In this document: positions 1 through 11,450 of the stretch, piece after piece | Layout of the letters: every line of letters begins with the position of its first letter | Numbering within the stretch: position 1 is the stretch's first letter | From: Tetrastigma voinierianum | Lineage: Eukaryota > Streptophyta > Magnoliopsida > Vitales > Vitaceae | Reading direction: 5' to 3' | DNA: 64,000 bases | NCBI GenBank assembly: GCA_016808115.1 | Contig: JAEQBH010004410.1 | Coordinates: 62,001 to 126,000, forward strand | Position numbers and translations under genes: made by a program | Notes under the pieces: model-generated | The model's database searches: none | What the model was told of the DNA's origin: nothing | The model's input: only the letters and a program-made list of their open reading frames with translations

Positions 1-910
1 CTAAATCAAATAGCTCATGGGCAACATAGATTTCATTTTTTTTTTTTGATAGGAAAGGGCTATTTCAAATTTTAAAACCCCAAGGATTTGAAACATCTTG
101 GAAACACCTGCATTTGTGTCTATCATCAGTGCATCAACCAATATATTTTGGAGCTAACTATTTTAATACAGTAAGATGCATCAATTACACCAATGCATCA
201 ATTGTTCTCTAAGACAACTGACTCTTCTCTTAGACCTTTGGCAAGAGACTTTTATAATCATTCCACAAGGTGACTCATTCAATTCCTCATACCCATAACA
301 ATGCTGAACATGAAAAGTATGTACATAGTGGAAGCTTCTATTTATCTTCATGCAGGAGAGTTGTGCCTAATGTTCTCATCACATCAACATTGGGCGTCTT
401 GCAGAGAAGAAACCTAAAGTTAAAATAAAAAAGTGATCTACAAAACTGGTATTTTACTTTGATGGCAAACATACTTCATCGCTTAATTGGTAGTACATTA
501 CCATCATTGTTCAACATATTGCTTCATCTCAACCTCTCATCTGATCCCATTGTACAATTTACAGTCTCTAACCTCTATGGGTATTCTTACTCAGGATAAT
601 CACATCCCATCCAAACATAAACACCCCCAGCCAGCCAAAACTTGATCCCAACCTCCATCCTCCTCCACACTCACCCTCCCATCCCCCTCCCCCTACGAAA
701 CTCCTTTTTCCAATTGTGATTTGTATTGTTAGACAAAGGACAATACCAGCTCATCTGGCTGATCAGTTGCACACTTTATGGCACACCACTTGGTGTTTCC
801 ATTCTAGGGCATGATTCAATGATATTGCCTTCATTGAAAAAGAAATATAAAGGTACCATTTTTTGAATATTCATGGAATTAAACCCAATATCTTAATAAC
901 TTAATGAAGT
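1..910. other. AT-rich spacer, no gene seen
   Basis: No reading frame with recognisable protein similarity, no tRNA-like structure and no clear repeat ends were seen. Short C-rich stretches occur near 640-690. It may be old transposon DNA. The lack of features is an eye reading only. Confidence 0.5.
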
Positions 911-2678
911 TACTGCCTTGTGTATAAGAAAAGTAAAATTTATATTTTTCTGGAATTTAAGTGCTAAAAGTGAAAAAGGATAAAGCCGGGATTAATACAA
1001 AAGTCAAGGATAAAATGGTAAATTATAAAATGAGGACCCAAGGTCATAATATAAGAAGAAGATATGTTAAAGTGAAATATGATAAGTTATATTTGCAAAT
1101 AAAATGGAAATAAAGGACTAAAATGCAAAGGGAAGATTAAATCAAAGTAGATGATATGTCAAACGGCCTTAGAAAACTCGTCTTAAAGTAGAGTTAGGCA
1201 TTTCATGTTTGAGAGAAAAGAAGAGAAAGAGAGAAGAGGAGAGAAGAAGAAGAAGTGAATAAAGGAAGAAAGAGGTTCCAAGTAATGGAATTTTGTTTAA
1301 AGCATGGAATCAAATAGTTTGAATCTGTCTGCCTGAAACATCTCCTTTGTCAGAAACTGATATCAAGTTGGTTTGGAAACTTTGGCATTGAAATACTTGT
1401 TTAAGTTATTAGGAAAACCTAACTTTCAATACATGTATTGTTACGGCTGGTTAGTTTTATGGTTTTGTTACTAAATGGTGTAGTTTCAGCCGGTTGGACT
1501 CAAGAAAATGGCCAAATCGGCCATTTCGCTTTTCACACCTACGCCAGCTATATCACGCCAGTGGACCTTGTTTTGCAATTCGCTCATCCCACTTAGCACA
1601 TACATTCTACCTAGAGGGCAATCTCCACCTGAAGGTCGTAAGCTTCCCCGTTTTAGTTCATCTCTTCCGTTAATTTAACAATTATCCATCGATTAATTAC
1701 AATCTACAATGAAAGGTCTTTGATAAGCAAGCTTATATGTACAACATTTCAGACTCCGCCACAGAGGCAAGCCCAGGCAAACATTTATTTTTTGGCCCTT
1801 TACTAATGGGATTAAGAAACTGACAAAATGAGTCTCAACATGCATAATTACTTGCCCGCAAGACCGAATAAAGGAATGAATAAAGATCTTGATCACCGCT
1901 TCTAAGACTCGCTAAGGCCACACGACACTCGTTAATGCAAGGTGCACGTCTGCTCAAGATCGCACTCCATACCTTCCAGTACTATCGCACTAAGTCCTCC
2001 TCAATAGCATAGATGTCTATAGCGAGTGGGGAATACTATATGTTGTATACTCAAATAATAAGATACATGAAATTAAATGATAAGAATATGAATGATGAAC
2101 AAGAAGTAAGCATAAGAAATCAGTCAGTTTTGTTTTGTATAGTACCCTTGGGTACTCCCTGTATATGATATATATTCTGAACTCCTACGGGAGATATAAG
2201 AGTTCCATTACAAGAATTATGTACATGATCACTCTGTTATAGAATTCTGTATACGTAAACTTTGACATATGCTTTATGATATATATCAGAATGTGGACCA
2301 CTAAGTGGTCATATCCTTCCCACTGGGTTATATGCCTAGCACTTTATTTCATCCGCGAGTACAAGATGAGACCATGATTCTGATTAACCAGTAATAAACA
2401 ATAACCGTAGGAGTCCAATTCGATGCAGGTTTCCGAATTTGATTTTGTAATGTAAATGTAAAAGTTTTGCAATAGTGAGTTATTTGTGCAAGGAAGCAAA
2501 TGAGACTTAGGAATATGTATTAGATTAAATTCAACTACCACTACGCATGGATGAATTTTTATTTTCCTTATGGATTTGTTTATTGCAATGGGCCCACCAA
2601 TGTCCAAAAAGCAGGTGAAGGAGTGCCGGTCTCGTGCCACGCACCCTATCTTCGCCAAGTGGGGATAGGGGCGTGACA
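911..2678 (+). mobile_element. Probable solo LTR (Ty3/gypsy type)
   Basis: The right end reads GGGGCGTGACA at 2668-2678, the same terminal motif as the well-defined solo LTR that ends at 61359. The body has the same style of composition: a 5' part of about 250 bp with GGATTAATAC/GGATAAAATGG-type sequence, a purine-rich GA tract near 1210-1275, and a promoter-like distal part. No gag or pol follows, so it would be a solo LTR. The left end is not defined: I place it near 911-925 by analogy, and no target duplication is visible. The short open frames inside (around 1693-1896 and 2344-2679, minus strand) have no family resemblance and are not called. Confidence 0.45.
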
Positions 2679-3498
2679 AAACCTACCACTCTCCTAATCA
2701 CCATCCCAACTCTTTGCCTCCTGAACCATGCTTTAGGAGCATAAGAAAGCCTCTTTTATTTGGAATTTTATTAATCTCCAAAAGATTATGGTATTATCTT
2801 TCAATACATATAGAACATATCAAATCTGTTTCAACAATAAATATAGTCCAAAAAATTTACATCCCAACAAGGAACAACATGGACCAAGTCAAACATCAGT
2901 AACTGAATAACATGCATATGCAAATACATATAATAGAGTTAGATACTTTAGTGAAAAAATGCATGTACCTCCAGTCGATTATCTAACCTGTCTCGAAAAG
3001 TAGTACCTCAAGTCCACCCTTAACAACACACACACACATAGAGAGAGAGAGAAACTATAAGAAGCTATTTCCCTTCAATAGATTATCTCATTAAGGGCAT
3101 AATGCATTTTTATATGGAAGTCACAAAGGTAGACCTCTTCATGCACAAGAGCCCAAAACCAAGTAGATTTTGATATAGAGTAAAATCTAAAATCATAAAA
3201 TGCAACCCAGGGTACTGGAAAGAAACTATATTTTCATGTTCATTGTCACAAGTGTAGACCACACCATTCCTAACAGAGCAAAAAATCAAGCAGAATTGGG
3301 CAAAGAGTAAAAAATCTATAATTATAAATGCAAGTCAAAATACTGACAAGAAACTACAATTTCTAAATGGAATAAGGAAGACCTAAATTAGCATATAACG
3401 ACAATTAGTGAGGTAAATCCCTTAATAGTCATACCAAAATAAAAACAAAATTTTCCATTGTCATCTTGACTAACAAAAAAGGGTAAGAAGGAGCACCC
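2679..3498. other. 3' flank and untranslated region of the eS27 gene
   Basis: This lies just downstream of the minus-strand eS27 stop codon and probably contains its 3' untranslated region. A short CA then GA microsatellite sits at about 3029-3052. No other gene is seen. The polyadenylation site cannot be placed by eye. Confidence 0.45.
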
Positions 3499-4113
3499 TT
3501 AGTCCCCCTTTTTCCTGAAAGAGCAGCCTTCCGTGAGCCTAGCACGCCCGCCTGTTGGTTGGCACAGCACCGTCTGGCAGTTACCGCAAACCACTACAGT
3601 CTGGGAATGGCTAAAAACAGTGGTTCTGAAAATCAAACAAATTGCATCTTTACTTCCCAAAATTCCAATCAACAAAACAAAAATATATCACAGTCGAAAC
3701 AAAGCAATAACGGAACATCACTTACATGTTGAAGCAGCCTTGGCATTTCACATCCTTCCAATAGAAAAGAAAGCAAATCAGAATTCAAGCGATTAACAAT
3801 GTCAACAAGAAGAAAACAATACAACACAACGCATGAATACCATGAAGAAGGAATTGGGAGACTGGACAAGGCGTTTCAGTTTGTGCTTCCTCTTCTCCAA
3901 CTCCACCGGCGGGTTCAGCAAATCAATATCATTTGGAAGAACCTAAACCCACATTATAATCAACATCAAATTAGCAACAATAAATCCCTTAATTTAAACT
4001 CATAACCCTAAACCAACTCTGAAATTGTACTAGATCATAACACAATCAACCAAATAGCAGGAAGTACAAAGAAAGAAAACTTAAATCGGAAGAATCGAGA
4101 GAGACATTACCAT
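3499..4113 (-). CDS. RPS27: 40S ribosomal protein S27 (eS27), four exons
   Basis: This encodes the small-subunit ribosomal protein eS27, a short zinc-binding protein used in 40S assembly and translation. Exons on the minus strand: 4113-4111 (ATG only), 3942-3841, 3754-3726 and 3625-3499. Each intron has GT...AG ends. The joined product is about 86 residues, the normal family length. It opens with MVLPNDIDLLNPP, has a basic stretch KRKHKLKRL near residues 19-27, and carries two CxxC pairs (CQGC and CGNC) separated by 14 residues, the zinc site of the family. It ends CSFRKKGD before TAA. No frameshift or missing zinc ligand is seen, so the gene looks functional. Exon 3 is only 29 bp and splits an isoleucine codon. 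The start codon is fixed by the ATG|GT donor directly after it and by the conserved N-terminus. Identification is by remembered family sequence; an alignment to plant eS27 would settle it. Confidence 0.95.
4004..4014. promoter_or_regulatory. Telo-box-like motif in eS27 intron 1
   Basis: AACCCTAAACC lies in the first intron of the eS27 gene. The telo-box (AAACCCTAA core) is a known element of plant ribosomal protein and translation genes, often paired with site II motifs, which are also present upstream. Its function here is inferred. Confidence 0.5.
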
Positions 4114-4228
4114 CCTGGCGGAACTTTAGCAGAAAGTAAACCCTCTCTCTACCAAAGTCAAGCAGCGGAGCAACCGCAAATTTCGGGCTATACATGTATA
4201 TATCTAGGCATGTTAGGCACATATATTA

Positions 4229-4292
4229 TGGGCTGTTAGATGTACTGGGATTTTGATCCTAGCCCTTTATTTTATGGGCCGTTTGATGGGCT
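4229..4292. promoter_or_regulatory. Three site II (TGGGCY) motifs in the eS27 promoter
   Basis: TGGGCT at 4229-4234, TGGGCC at 4275-4280 and TGGGCT at 4287-4292 lie 116-180 bp upstream of the eS27 start codon. Clustered TGGGCY motifs bind TCP-type factors and are typical of plant ribosomal protein promoters. The cluster fits high expression in dividing cells. The transcription start was not located; a pyrimidine-rich leader on the minus strand is plausible. Confidence 0.6.
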
Positions 4293-4319
4293 GAGTGGTA
4301 GATGCTAGCCCTTTAATTT

Positions 4320-4848
4320 TAGGGGTAATGGTTTAAAATGGACAAAAAAAACCAAAAAAATTACAAATCTAAACCTTTTTCTTAAAACTTAACGATGGTT
4401 AAGTCCAAATTTACATCATTTTGACAAATTTATCTCTCTAATTACTATATAAACCTGGATTTAACCCCTTCAAATTTGTTTAAATATAACTTAACGATGG
4501 TTAAGTCAAAACTAAATAACTACTGTATGTATTATAAACTTAGAACCTTCAAGTTTATTAAAATATAATTAAACAATGGTTAAATCCAACATGTATAAAA
4601 ATAATATTTGAAACCTGGACTTGACACCTTTCAAGTTTGTTCAAATGTAAATTTAACAATTGTTAATTTCAATATGTATAGAAATGGATTAGATTTGTAA
4701 TATTTTTTTAGTTTTAACACATTAAGAGATAATTTTATAAGTGAGGATATTTTAAGATTATAAAAATAAGAGGTTAGTTTTACAAATAAATTTTATTTTT
4801 ATCCCCTTTTTAAACCAATTCTTTTTATCTCTCCTTTCATCATTTTGG
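4320..4848. repeat. Diverged short tandem repeat with hairpin motif
   Basis: The 18-mer ACTTAACGATGGTTAAGT occurs at 4387-4404 and again at 4489-4506. Its two 7-base arms are perfect inverted repeats around GATG. Weaker copies sit near 4567 and 4650, each next to an 'aaacctgga(c)tt' style segment. This suggests about four decayed copies with spacing of 75-102 bp. No coding potential is seen. The class is unknown. Confidence 0.55.
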
Positions 4849-4856
4849 TCATGGAT

Positions 4857-5408
4857 AGGGTTGGCAAAATTTGACCCAACACGTGAACACGACACGAACC
4901 CAATACGGTTTTTATGGACGGCTGAGATAATCGTGTTTCATTGGTATTCGTGTTGACCTCGCTTAACACGCTTAATAATGAGTCATATTCGTGTCGAATT
5001 TCTACCTAACACGAATTTGAACCGAATTGACCCGCTAATTTATTATATTAATTAATTAACCTAATAATAGTTATTTAAGTGTTTAAAATGAATTATTTAA
5101 TTATAATTCCGTATTAATTTAAATAATAAAATTAATAAACACGTTAAATTTAATGCGTTATCGCTAAGTAACATGATGTACGATTAATTATAAATTTTTA
5201 TTATTTTAAACAATCACTAATCCTACCATATTCGCGTTAACCCGTTCAACACAAACAATAAACTGGCCGTGCTTGTGTTAAGCAATGCTGATAATGCTTA
5301 TTATTCAAGGCTTCGCCAGGCCACATATCGACATCTAAAATCACGCATATCGATTACGACATAATAACGGTATACGAACACGACTCCATTAACACGAACG
5401 CCTCCTAA
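4857..5408. mobile_element. hAT-like non-autonomous element (552 bp) with 8-bp target duplication
   Basis: The element is bounded by a perfect 8-bp direct repeat TCATGGAT at 4849-4856 and 5409-5416, the duplication size of hAT transposons. The left end is AGGGTTGGCAAAA. The right end, read in reverse, is TTAGGAGGCG, a degenerate inverted partner. The interior is full of CACGAACACGAC/ACACGAATTTGA-type motifs seen in dispersed plant repeats. No transposase frame is present, so it would have been moved in trans. The target duplication is seen directly; the superfamily is inferred from it and from the ends. Confidence 0.7.
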
Positions 5409-5550
5409 TCATGGATTCATGGGTGAGAGATTGTTATTTGCTGCGTTTGTTTGCAAGCTTACTTTATCTTTAATCGGGATAGGGTTACATTAAACTTTTA
5501 CCCAAACGAGGCCTCTGGACGATACATGAAGTGGGTATTATCATTTTCAG

Positions 5551-6135
5551 TTTTTTTTTATTTTTTATTTTTTAAAATGAGCCAAAGAAACTTACAAATT
5601 CGATTAAAAGGTAATCCACAATAATCTTCAAAAACAAATTTTCTAACATCCCTAGGAAAATCTGACCATCAACTATTTGAATGAGTATTACAAATATCTT
5701 TCTTAGTTAAACAATTCATTGTTTGATTCACTTTTCTATAAATGTGACAACAATTATAAGTATTTAAATTTTGAAATATCTTTCATTTGAAGAATAATTG
5801 ACCTAAGCAAATTACATTTTTTTTTTATTATAACAATTTATAACTACTTTAAAATCCCCTTCAATCTCCAAATTTGAAAATTCATTGTATATTACATCTA
5901 AAACATCATATCACAAAACTACATATTTTGTAGTAATCATTAAAGCACTGTCTAAATGTCTACTTTCTGCCATCTTAATAATTCCATTGGAGTTTCTAAT
6001 AACCCATCTAGAAGTATTTATATTATTAATCCTTGAACCATCAAAATTTAATTTAAATCTTCAATTGATTTGAGAAATCTATCGAATCCAGTTTTCAACA
6101 TTATGGGGGATATTATGTCGTTCGTTGTTAGGATA
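5551..6135 (-). pseudogene. LINE (L1-type) RNase H domain and poly(A) end, part 2 of a split LINE
   Basis: Read on the minus strand from about 6050 down, the DNA encodes KLNFDGS...TSRWVIRNSNG, the first strand and acidic residue of the RNase H domain at the C-terminus of plant L1-type LINE ORF2. Further down it reads EIEGDFKVVINCYNK, the second RNase H block with its acidic residue. Several stops and shifts break the frame. A T-rich run at 5551-5572 is the poly(A) tail in reverse. The missing upstream part, with the reverse transcriptase tail and zinc-binding domain, is at 23000-23830, beyond the Tat element. About 150 codons of the usual linker are not found, so some sequence was lost at the junction. 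Confidence 0.8.
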
Positions 6136-6632
6136 AGTATAAACCCCAAAATTTACTCATACGTTATTTTTATTATTATTATTAAATTTTACCTTTTGAT
6201 TTTGTTTCTATTATTATTTTTGTTTTTTTTTTTATTATTTTATTTTATTTTTCAAACCCCCCTTCCATTCTCCAACTCCTAGCTTCTTTCCTCATCCCCT
6301 ATCATCATATCCTATGTCCTCCTCCTATGTCCTCCCCCCATCGGTTTATTCCTTCTTCTCCTTCTCTTTTCTCCTTCCCTTCTCCCATTCTTATCTTCCC
6401 TGCTTCTCCCCTCATTTTTTCTTTTTTATTTTTTTTTTCTCTCCTCAAACTCCCTCTCTTCTTATTCTCCCCATTCTTATCTTTCTTCTTCTTTTTTTTC
6501 TTCTTAAATTCAAAAAACATCATAAAGATAATAGACTCATTACCTTCCTTATTTTTTTTTAATTTTTTAATTTTTTAATTTTATTTTTTGCTTCATGTTG
6601 TCACACTTGTTACATTTTCTTTTAACATAAAT

Positions 6633-6696
<64 letters not shown>

Positions 6697-9059
6697 GGGA
6701 TTTAATTTTTCTTTTATGGGCTATTATGATATTTATGTATATTGATATGATCAATTGTTATTGGTAAAATTTATGTAATTGACTTGAATCTTGCATTTTT
6801 TTCTTACTTTATTATATTTAGGTTTATTTTGTGTTATTTATATGTAATTATATTTTTGTGTGTTAATAGTTAACTTGAAAAAGTTTGCATAGACTTTAAG
6901 TTGTCAAATATTAAATTATAAGTTTTTTTTAGATATAGTTTAGATTTTAATATGTGAAATTAGTCTTGAATAATAGAAAATTAAATTTTATAATATTTGA
7001 ATTTAACCTAAGTTATCACTTTTGGAAAGAATACTATACTCTTTTTATTTAATTTAGTATGATTGAATGTTATAATTTTATTTTGAATTAAAGTTAAATT
7101 ATTAAATATTCAAATTAAGTCAAACTCATTAGTTTAAGTTCATTAGTCTAGGCCCATCAAATTTAAGTTCCCCAACCCATTAGCTGCCTGCTAATGCCTC
7201 AACATACTAAGCCAAACTCACACGAAGCTCATTAGCTAATTTCATCAAATTAGGGGCACAATCATTATTGGGCTTTTAAATTTCATTGGGCTTCAGGCCC
7301 ATCAAATTAAGCCCAACTTATTAGTTTAAATTTAGTCTAGCTCAACCTATTAGCTTTAGTTCTTACATTGGGCCTGCGCTCATCAAATTAAACTCAACTC
7401 ATTGGGCTTTGCCTCATTGAAGATAGTACCAACACACCAGCTCAACTTATCTGGCTTAGTTCCATTTATTCTAGCTCAACATAATAGGTCCAACACATTG
7501 CCAAGTCCATTACATAAAGTCACCAAAATGGGGCTTCAACTCACATTTGCCTTTGATGCAGCTTGTGCCTAACCCATTAGCTTTGGGGTTCATTACTACG
7601 CCTGGGACATACGCCATCAACAGTTCAACCCGTCATTTTGGGGTTCTCATTACCAGTCAACATACTTCAGCCTCCATCCCATTATTTTGAACCCCATTAG
7701 GCTAGTCCACTACACAGTTCCCATTAGTTTAGCTCATCAGTCACTAAATCCATTGCCTAGCCTAATATATTTAAATGTTCTCAATATATTACAACCCAAT
7801 TTACTTAAATTCAACCATTGCGCTTAACTCATCTGCGCCAACCCCTTGTGCTACTTATCGACCCTTGAGTCATTCCACTGTCTTTCGATCACGTATTCGA
7901 TCGACCTTTTAAATTTCCATCAAATTTCCACATTTAACTTATTAAATTTATCATTTTCTAAAATTCATTTATTTTTTTCAATTTAATCTTAAAATTCAAG
8001 TACTAAATTTCATTCCTCATTTAAAAAAAAAAAGTTTAAATATCCAATTTTCAAAAATTCAAATTCATATTTTCTCATATTCTAAAATTCAAATTTTCAA
8101 CTCTAAAATTCAATTCCCTTAATTTTCAATTTTTTTTTTCCAATTTACAAAATTCTCTAAATTTCAAAACCAAGGTCATAAATCTGGTACCAAAGTCTCC
8201 TAATTTCCACTCAAATTTTAAAGTTTATAATTCTCCTAATCCCAAAATTCCAAAGTTTCATAATTTAAAAATTCAAATATATAAATTTCTAAATTCCAAA
8301 TCTCAAATCCATAAAATTCAAGCTTTTAATCTCAAAATCCAATTTCCAAAAATCTCAATTCAAAATTCTCAAACTTTAAATTCATTTCAAAACTCTCAAT
8401 TCCCAAAATTTCAAACTTCAAATTTTCAATTTCAAATTAGTTTTCAAAAATTCCAAACGCATGATTAATTGGTATAACATATAAATGGGAATCTTGTGAA
8501 GTTAATTGGTATAACATATAAATGGACTTGGGTGGGGCCCGACATCTCATGTATCATTTTAACAAATAATTTGACTTCTGATCTATAACCGTTTTTTTTT
8601 TAATTAAATGTGAATATTTTATATTATTGTGTTGAACTAACATGATTTTCTATGGATAACGTTCTCGATTCTCCACCCAGGTACACATTTTTCTCTTTAA
8701 TTTTGCTATTTATTTACCATATAAAGACTATTTCCAGATTCCGAATTAATCGATCGACATCACTGTTCCCTAAACTTATTTAGTAGAGACCGTTTTTATA
8801 CAGGCTTAGAGGGGTGTTACGGCTCACTACCGTACCTTCCCGATAGGTAACATGACCTCCGGATTCGGACTTGGTTTTTCGTAGACACATCTTTTCTTAT
8901 ATAAGGAGTCATACTAGGGTTTTGTTTTTCCTTTTAAAAAAATAACAAAATAAGTGGCGAATCCAAACCGTTTTCTAAACAAAAATGGTTTTTCAAAAAT
9001 AAGAAAAAAAACGAGTTTCGACATCAAGTGGGAACGCACATGAAAAACGCAGGTCCACA
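6136..9059 (+). repeat. 5' LTR of the Tat element
   Basis: It matches 20082-22996 in order: a T-rich/pyrimidine-rich block (6160-6500), a TA microsatellite (6636-6692, almost absent in the 3' LTR), the segment TTTGTGGGATTTAATTTTTC, a GCCCA-rich array (7130-7460), an AAATTC-rich low-complexity block (7900-8460) and the end GGTCCACA at 9052-9059. Many small differences from the 3' LTR indicate age or sequence error. Open frames in the pyrimidine block are low-complexity artefacts. Confidence 0.88.
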
Positions 9060-9062
9060 AAA

Positions 9063-9080
9063 TGGTGACTCTACTAGGGA
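9063..9080 (+). other. Primer-binding site, tRNA-Arg-like
   Basis: TGGTGACTCTACTAGGGA begins 3 bases after the 5' LTR end. It is close to TGGCGACTC...GGGA, the tRNA-Arg-type primer site known for Ogre/Tat elements. The priming tRNA is inferred from that family; the tRNA gene itself is not in this window. Confidence 0.7.
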
Positions 9081-10150
9081 CAAATGTGTGGGTCAAGCTT
9101 CAACTCTAGTTTAGGGAAATGTGACATTTAATTGGTTAGATTATGGATACCACCCTTTGTGCTTCTTGAATACTTTACTGTTGATAGTGCGGTATCTTGA
9201 TTATTATATCTCTTGATTAGAATGTGTGTAGATTTTGATGATATACTTGTTTTTCGCATGACTGCTTGTTATATGACTACCCCTCTTTTACTTGACTGCA
9301 TGTTGCTTGTTTATGTGAGACACACATTTATCCCCTTATCTCCGACTCCTTAGTCTCGGTTGACTTTATCTCTTTTTTTGTTGTGTTTAATGTTTGATTG
9401 GAGACTTGTTGCTCCTTATTTGCTCTTTGACCGAGCCAATGATTAGGAGTAAGGTCTAACGATGGGTTATATCTATGTTTGGGAGCATTCTAGAGGTGGT
9501 CGACATATTGATGCTGAGGAGTCCGATCTTTGAAGTCTTATATAGCCCAGAGCTAGATTTTAAGATATTTGTATGGCCAGTGTGCTCTTCTTTGTGTTAG
9601 ATTTATTAGATTTTTTTTCGGATGCACCCACACATTCACTGTACACTTAGTTTAATCCTGAGTGCTGAGAGTAGTAAGAGCCTTACCATGGTCAGCTCTC
9701 GAGATGTCAAGGAAGTGCATGTGTGGAGTTGATGACCACCTTGCATGGAAGCGCTCAATCTCTTCGGAGACGTGTAGGAGGTTGTGTACCACTAGAGGGT
9801 ACAATCGCTCCTGCTAGGGACCCCTTTAAAAGACCTACCCACCCTTGTCTTTTTAGAGCCACCATTGACCTTCTAGGTTGAGTTTAGATCCTACTAATTA
9901 TGACTCCCATCCTACACGCAGCATCCGTGAGCCTCTCATGCCTAAGAATATGATATGGATCTTTGATTCCTCTATTTTGGTTTCTCGAGGGCATACGCAG
10001 ATTGATCGAGTATTGAGTTTCGAAGTGGGGCGCTTTTAGCATAGTGATGGATTGCTTATTTCGCTTTCATTATAGCAACATTCTTTTGGTTCGACATGTG
10101 ACTCCACCTTATTTGTTTTTGCACTTTCAAGATTCACTGGCACATACTAG
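9081..10150 (+). other. 5' untranslated leader of the Tat element
   Basis: This is about 1 kb between the primer site and the first gag similarity. Ogre elements often carry an extra frame upstream of gag; I see no frame here that I can recognise, only short broken ones. It may hold the remains of such a frame. Confidence 0.5.
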
Positions 10151-11450
10151 GCCATCTTCTAGGGGTTAGAGTTTGAGGGATTAGTACATGACGCGATCAG
10201 ATGTATATGGATCCACATGCAAATGGCTTATCGAAAGATTACATAAATATCGTCAGCCCAGATATAGTACACTACTCACTGGGAGGATTGATAGACAACA
10301 GTCTTATAGATTGGAAGACAGAGAATACTTAGTTTGATATGGGGCACCACCTCCACTGGCCGATGGCTCGGGAGGGCACTAAATTTCATCCCCTCGAGGC
10401 ACTCCTTTTGTCATCCAGAGGCCTACAGAGGTGATCCCGCCACATGCGATTATTCCAGTTCAAACTACTGGTGCTTCTGATGATCGCATACAAAGAGTAG
10501 AGAAGATGCTTAGACAATTGAGAGTTGCAGAGGGTATGGATGTATGAGATGGATTTGATAGTGCACCCGTGGACCTCACCGCCACTTCGATGCTCCGATA
10601 TGGAGCAAGATACAAAAGTGCAGGATGTCCACATACTCATTTAAGGATATATAGTCAGTTGATGAGGGGCATGGGCTGACGAGGTCTGGCGGATCATGTC
10701 GTTCTCACACCGAGAAGTGTGGCAAAGAGCTGGTTTGCCACCTTGATGCTTCTCATGAGGGAGGACTCGAAGGATCTCGCCATGAGTTTATCCGACGCCA
10801 TCTTTCTCGCAGATCATTAGATGTCACTAGAGAGAGCTTCGAGGCTAAGGAGGCAGGGAGAGATCATGAGACTGGCCATTATTCATCTCCATTGAGGTGT
10901 ATGTTATTTAGATGATTGATCGTCCATTAGAGAGACAACAAATTAGCATGATCATGAGGAGTTTACAGCTCAGTTATGCTAGGCATCTTATGGGTGTACC
11001 GATTATGGATTATAGAGCTTTGATAGAGGCATTGTATGGTATCGAGGGTGGTATGGCACGCGGTTTATGGTTGGATTCTTCCTCTTCCTCACGATAGTGT
11101 GGGAAGAAGCCATCCGGGATCATATAGACCAAGGGGAGGTGTGGAGCCACGGGGCCTTCGGGATGTGGGGCCCCTGTGCCTCAATAATATGCATCTATAC
11201 GGCCGCACAGGACTTCCTACGCTTAGAGTTCAGTTCAATATAGACCTTCCATACCACCTCAGTTGCTTAGGTTACCAGCTCCATATACTCCTCCACACCC
11301 AGTTTATGCTACACGGGTTGTGGAGAGACCACCTACTGCTCATCTTCGACCCCGAGCTCCTACAGTTCCTACATAGCAGCCTAGATAGCTCAGACACTTT
11401 ACACCACTAAGCATGCCTTTGGGTGAGGTCTTACAAACATTGATGATTGC
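10150..11450 (+). pseudogene. Tat element gag (capsid) remnant
   Basis: Fragments in different frames resemble the gag capsid region of Tat elements. Around 10630-10820 is a block with HLRMYSQLMRGHG followed by SWFATLMLLM, like the retrotransposon gag core with its WF pair. At 10912-11090 the stretch RPLERQQISMIMRSLQLSYARHL, then GLWLDSSSSS, matches the C-terminal capsid part. Stops and shifts lie between fragments. Gag normally forms the particle that packages element RNA in the cytoplasm; this copy cannot. The 11100-11450 segment is proline-rich in one frame and is only provisionally included. Confidence 0.7.

Noticed and set aside
6314..6578. Overlapping open frames rich in Ser/Phe/Pro and Lys/Glu on both strands
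   Set aside because: They come from the pyrimidine-rich block of the Tat 5' LTR; the 3' LTR has the same low-complexity tract.
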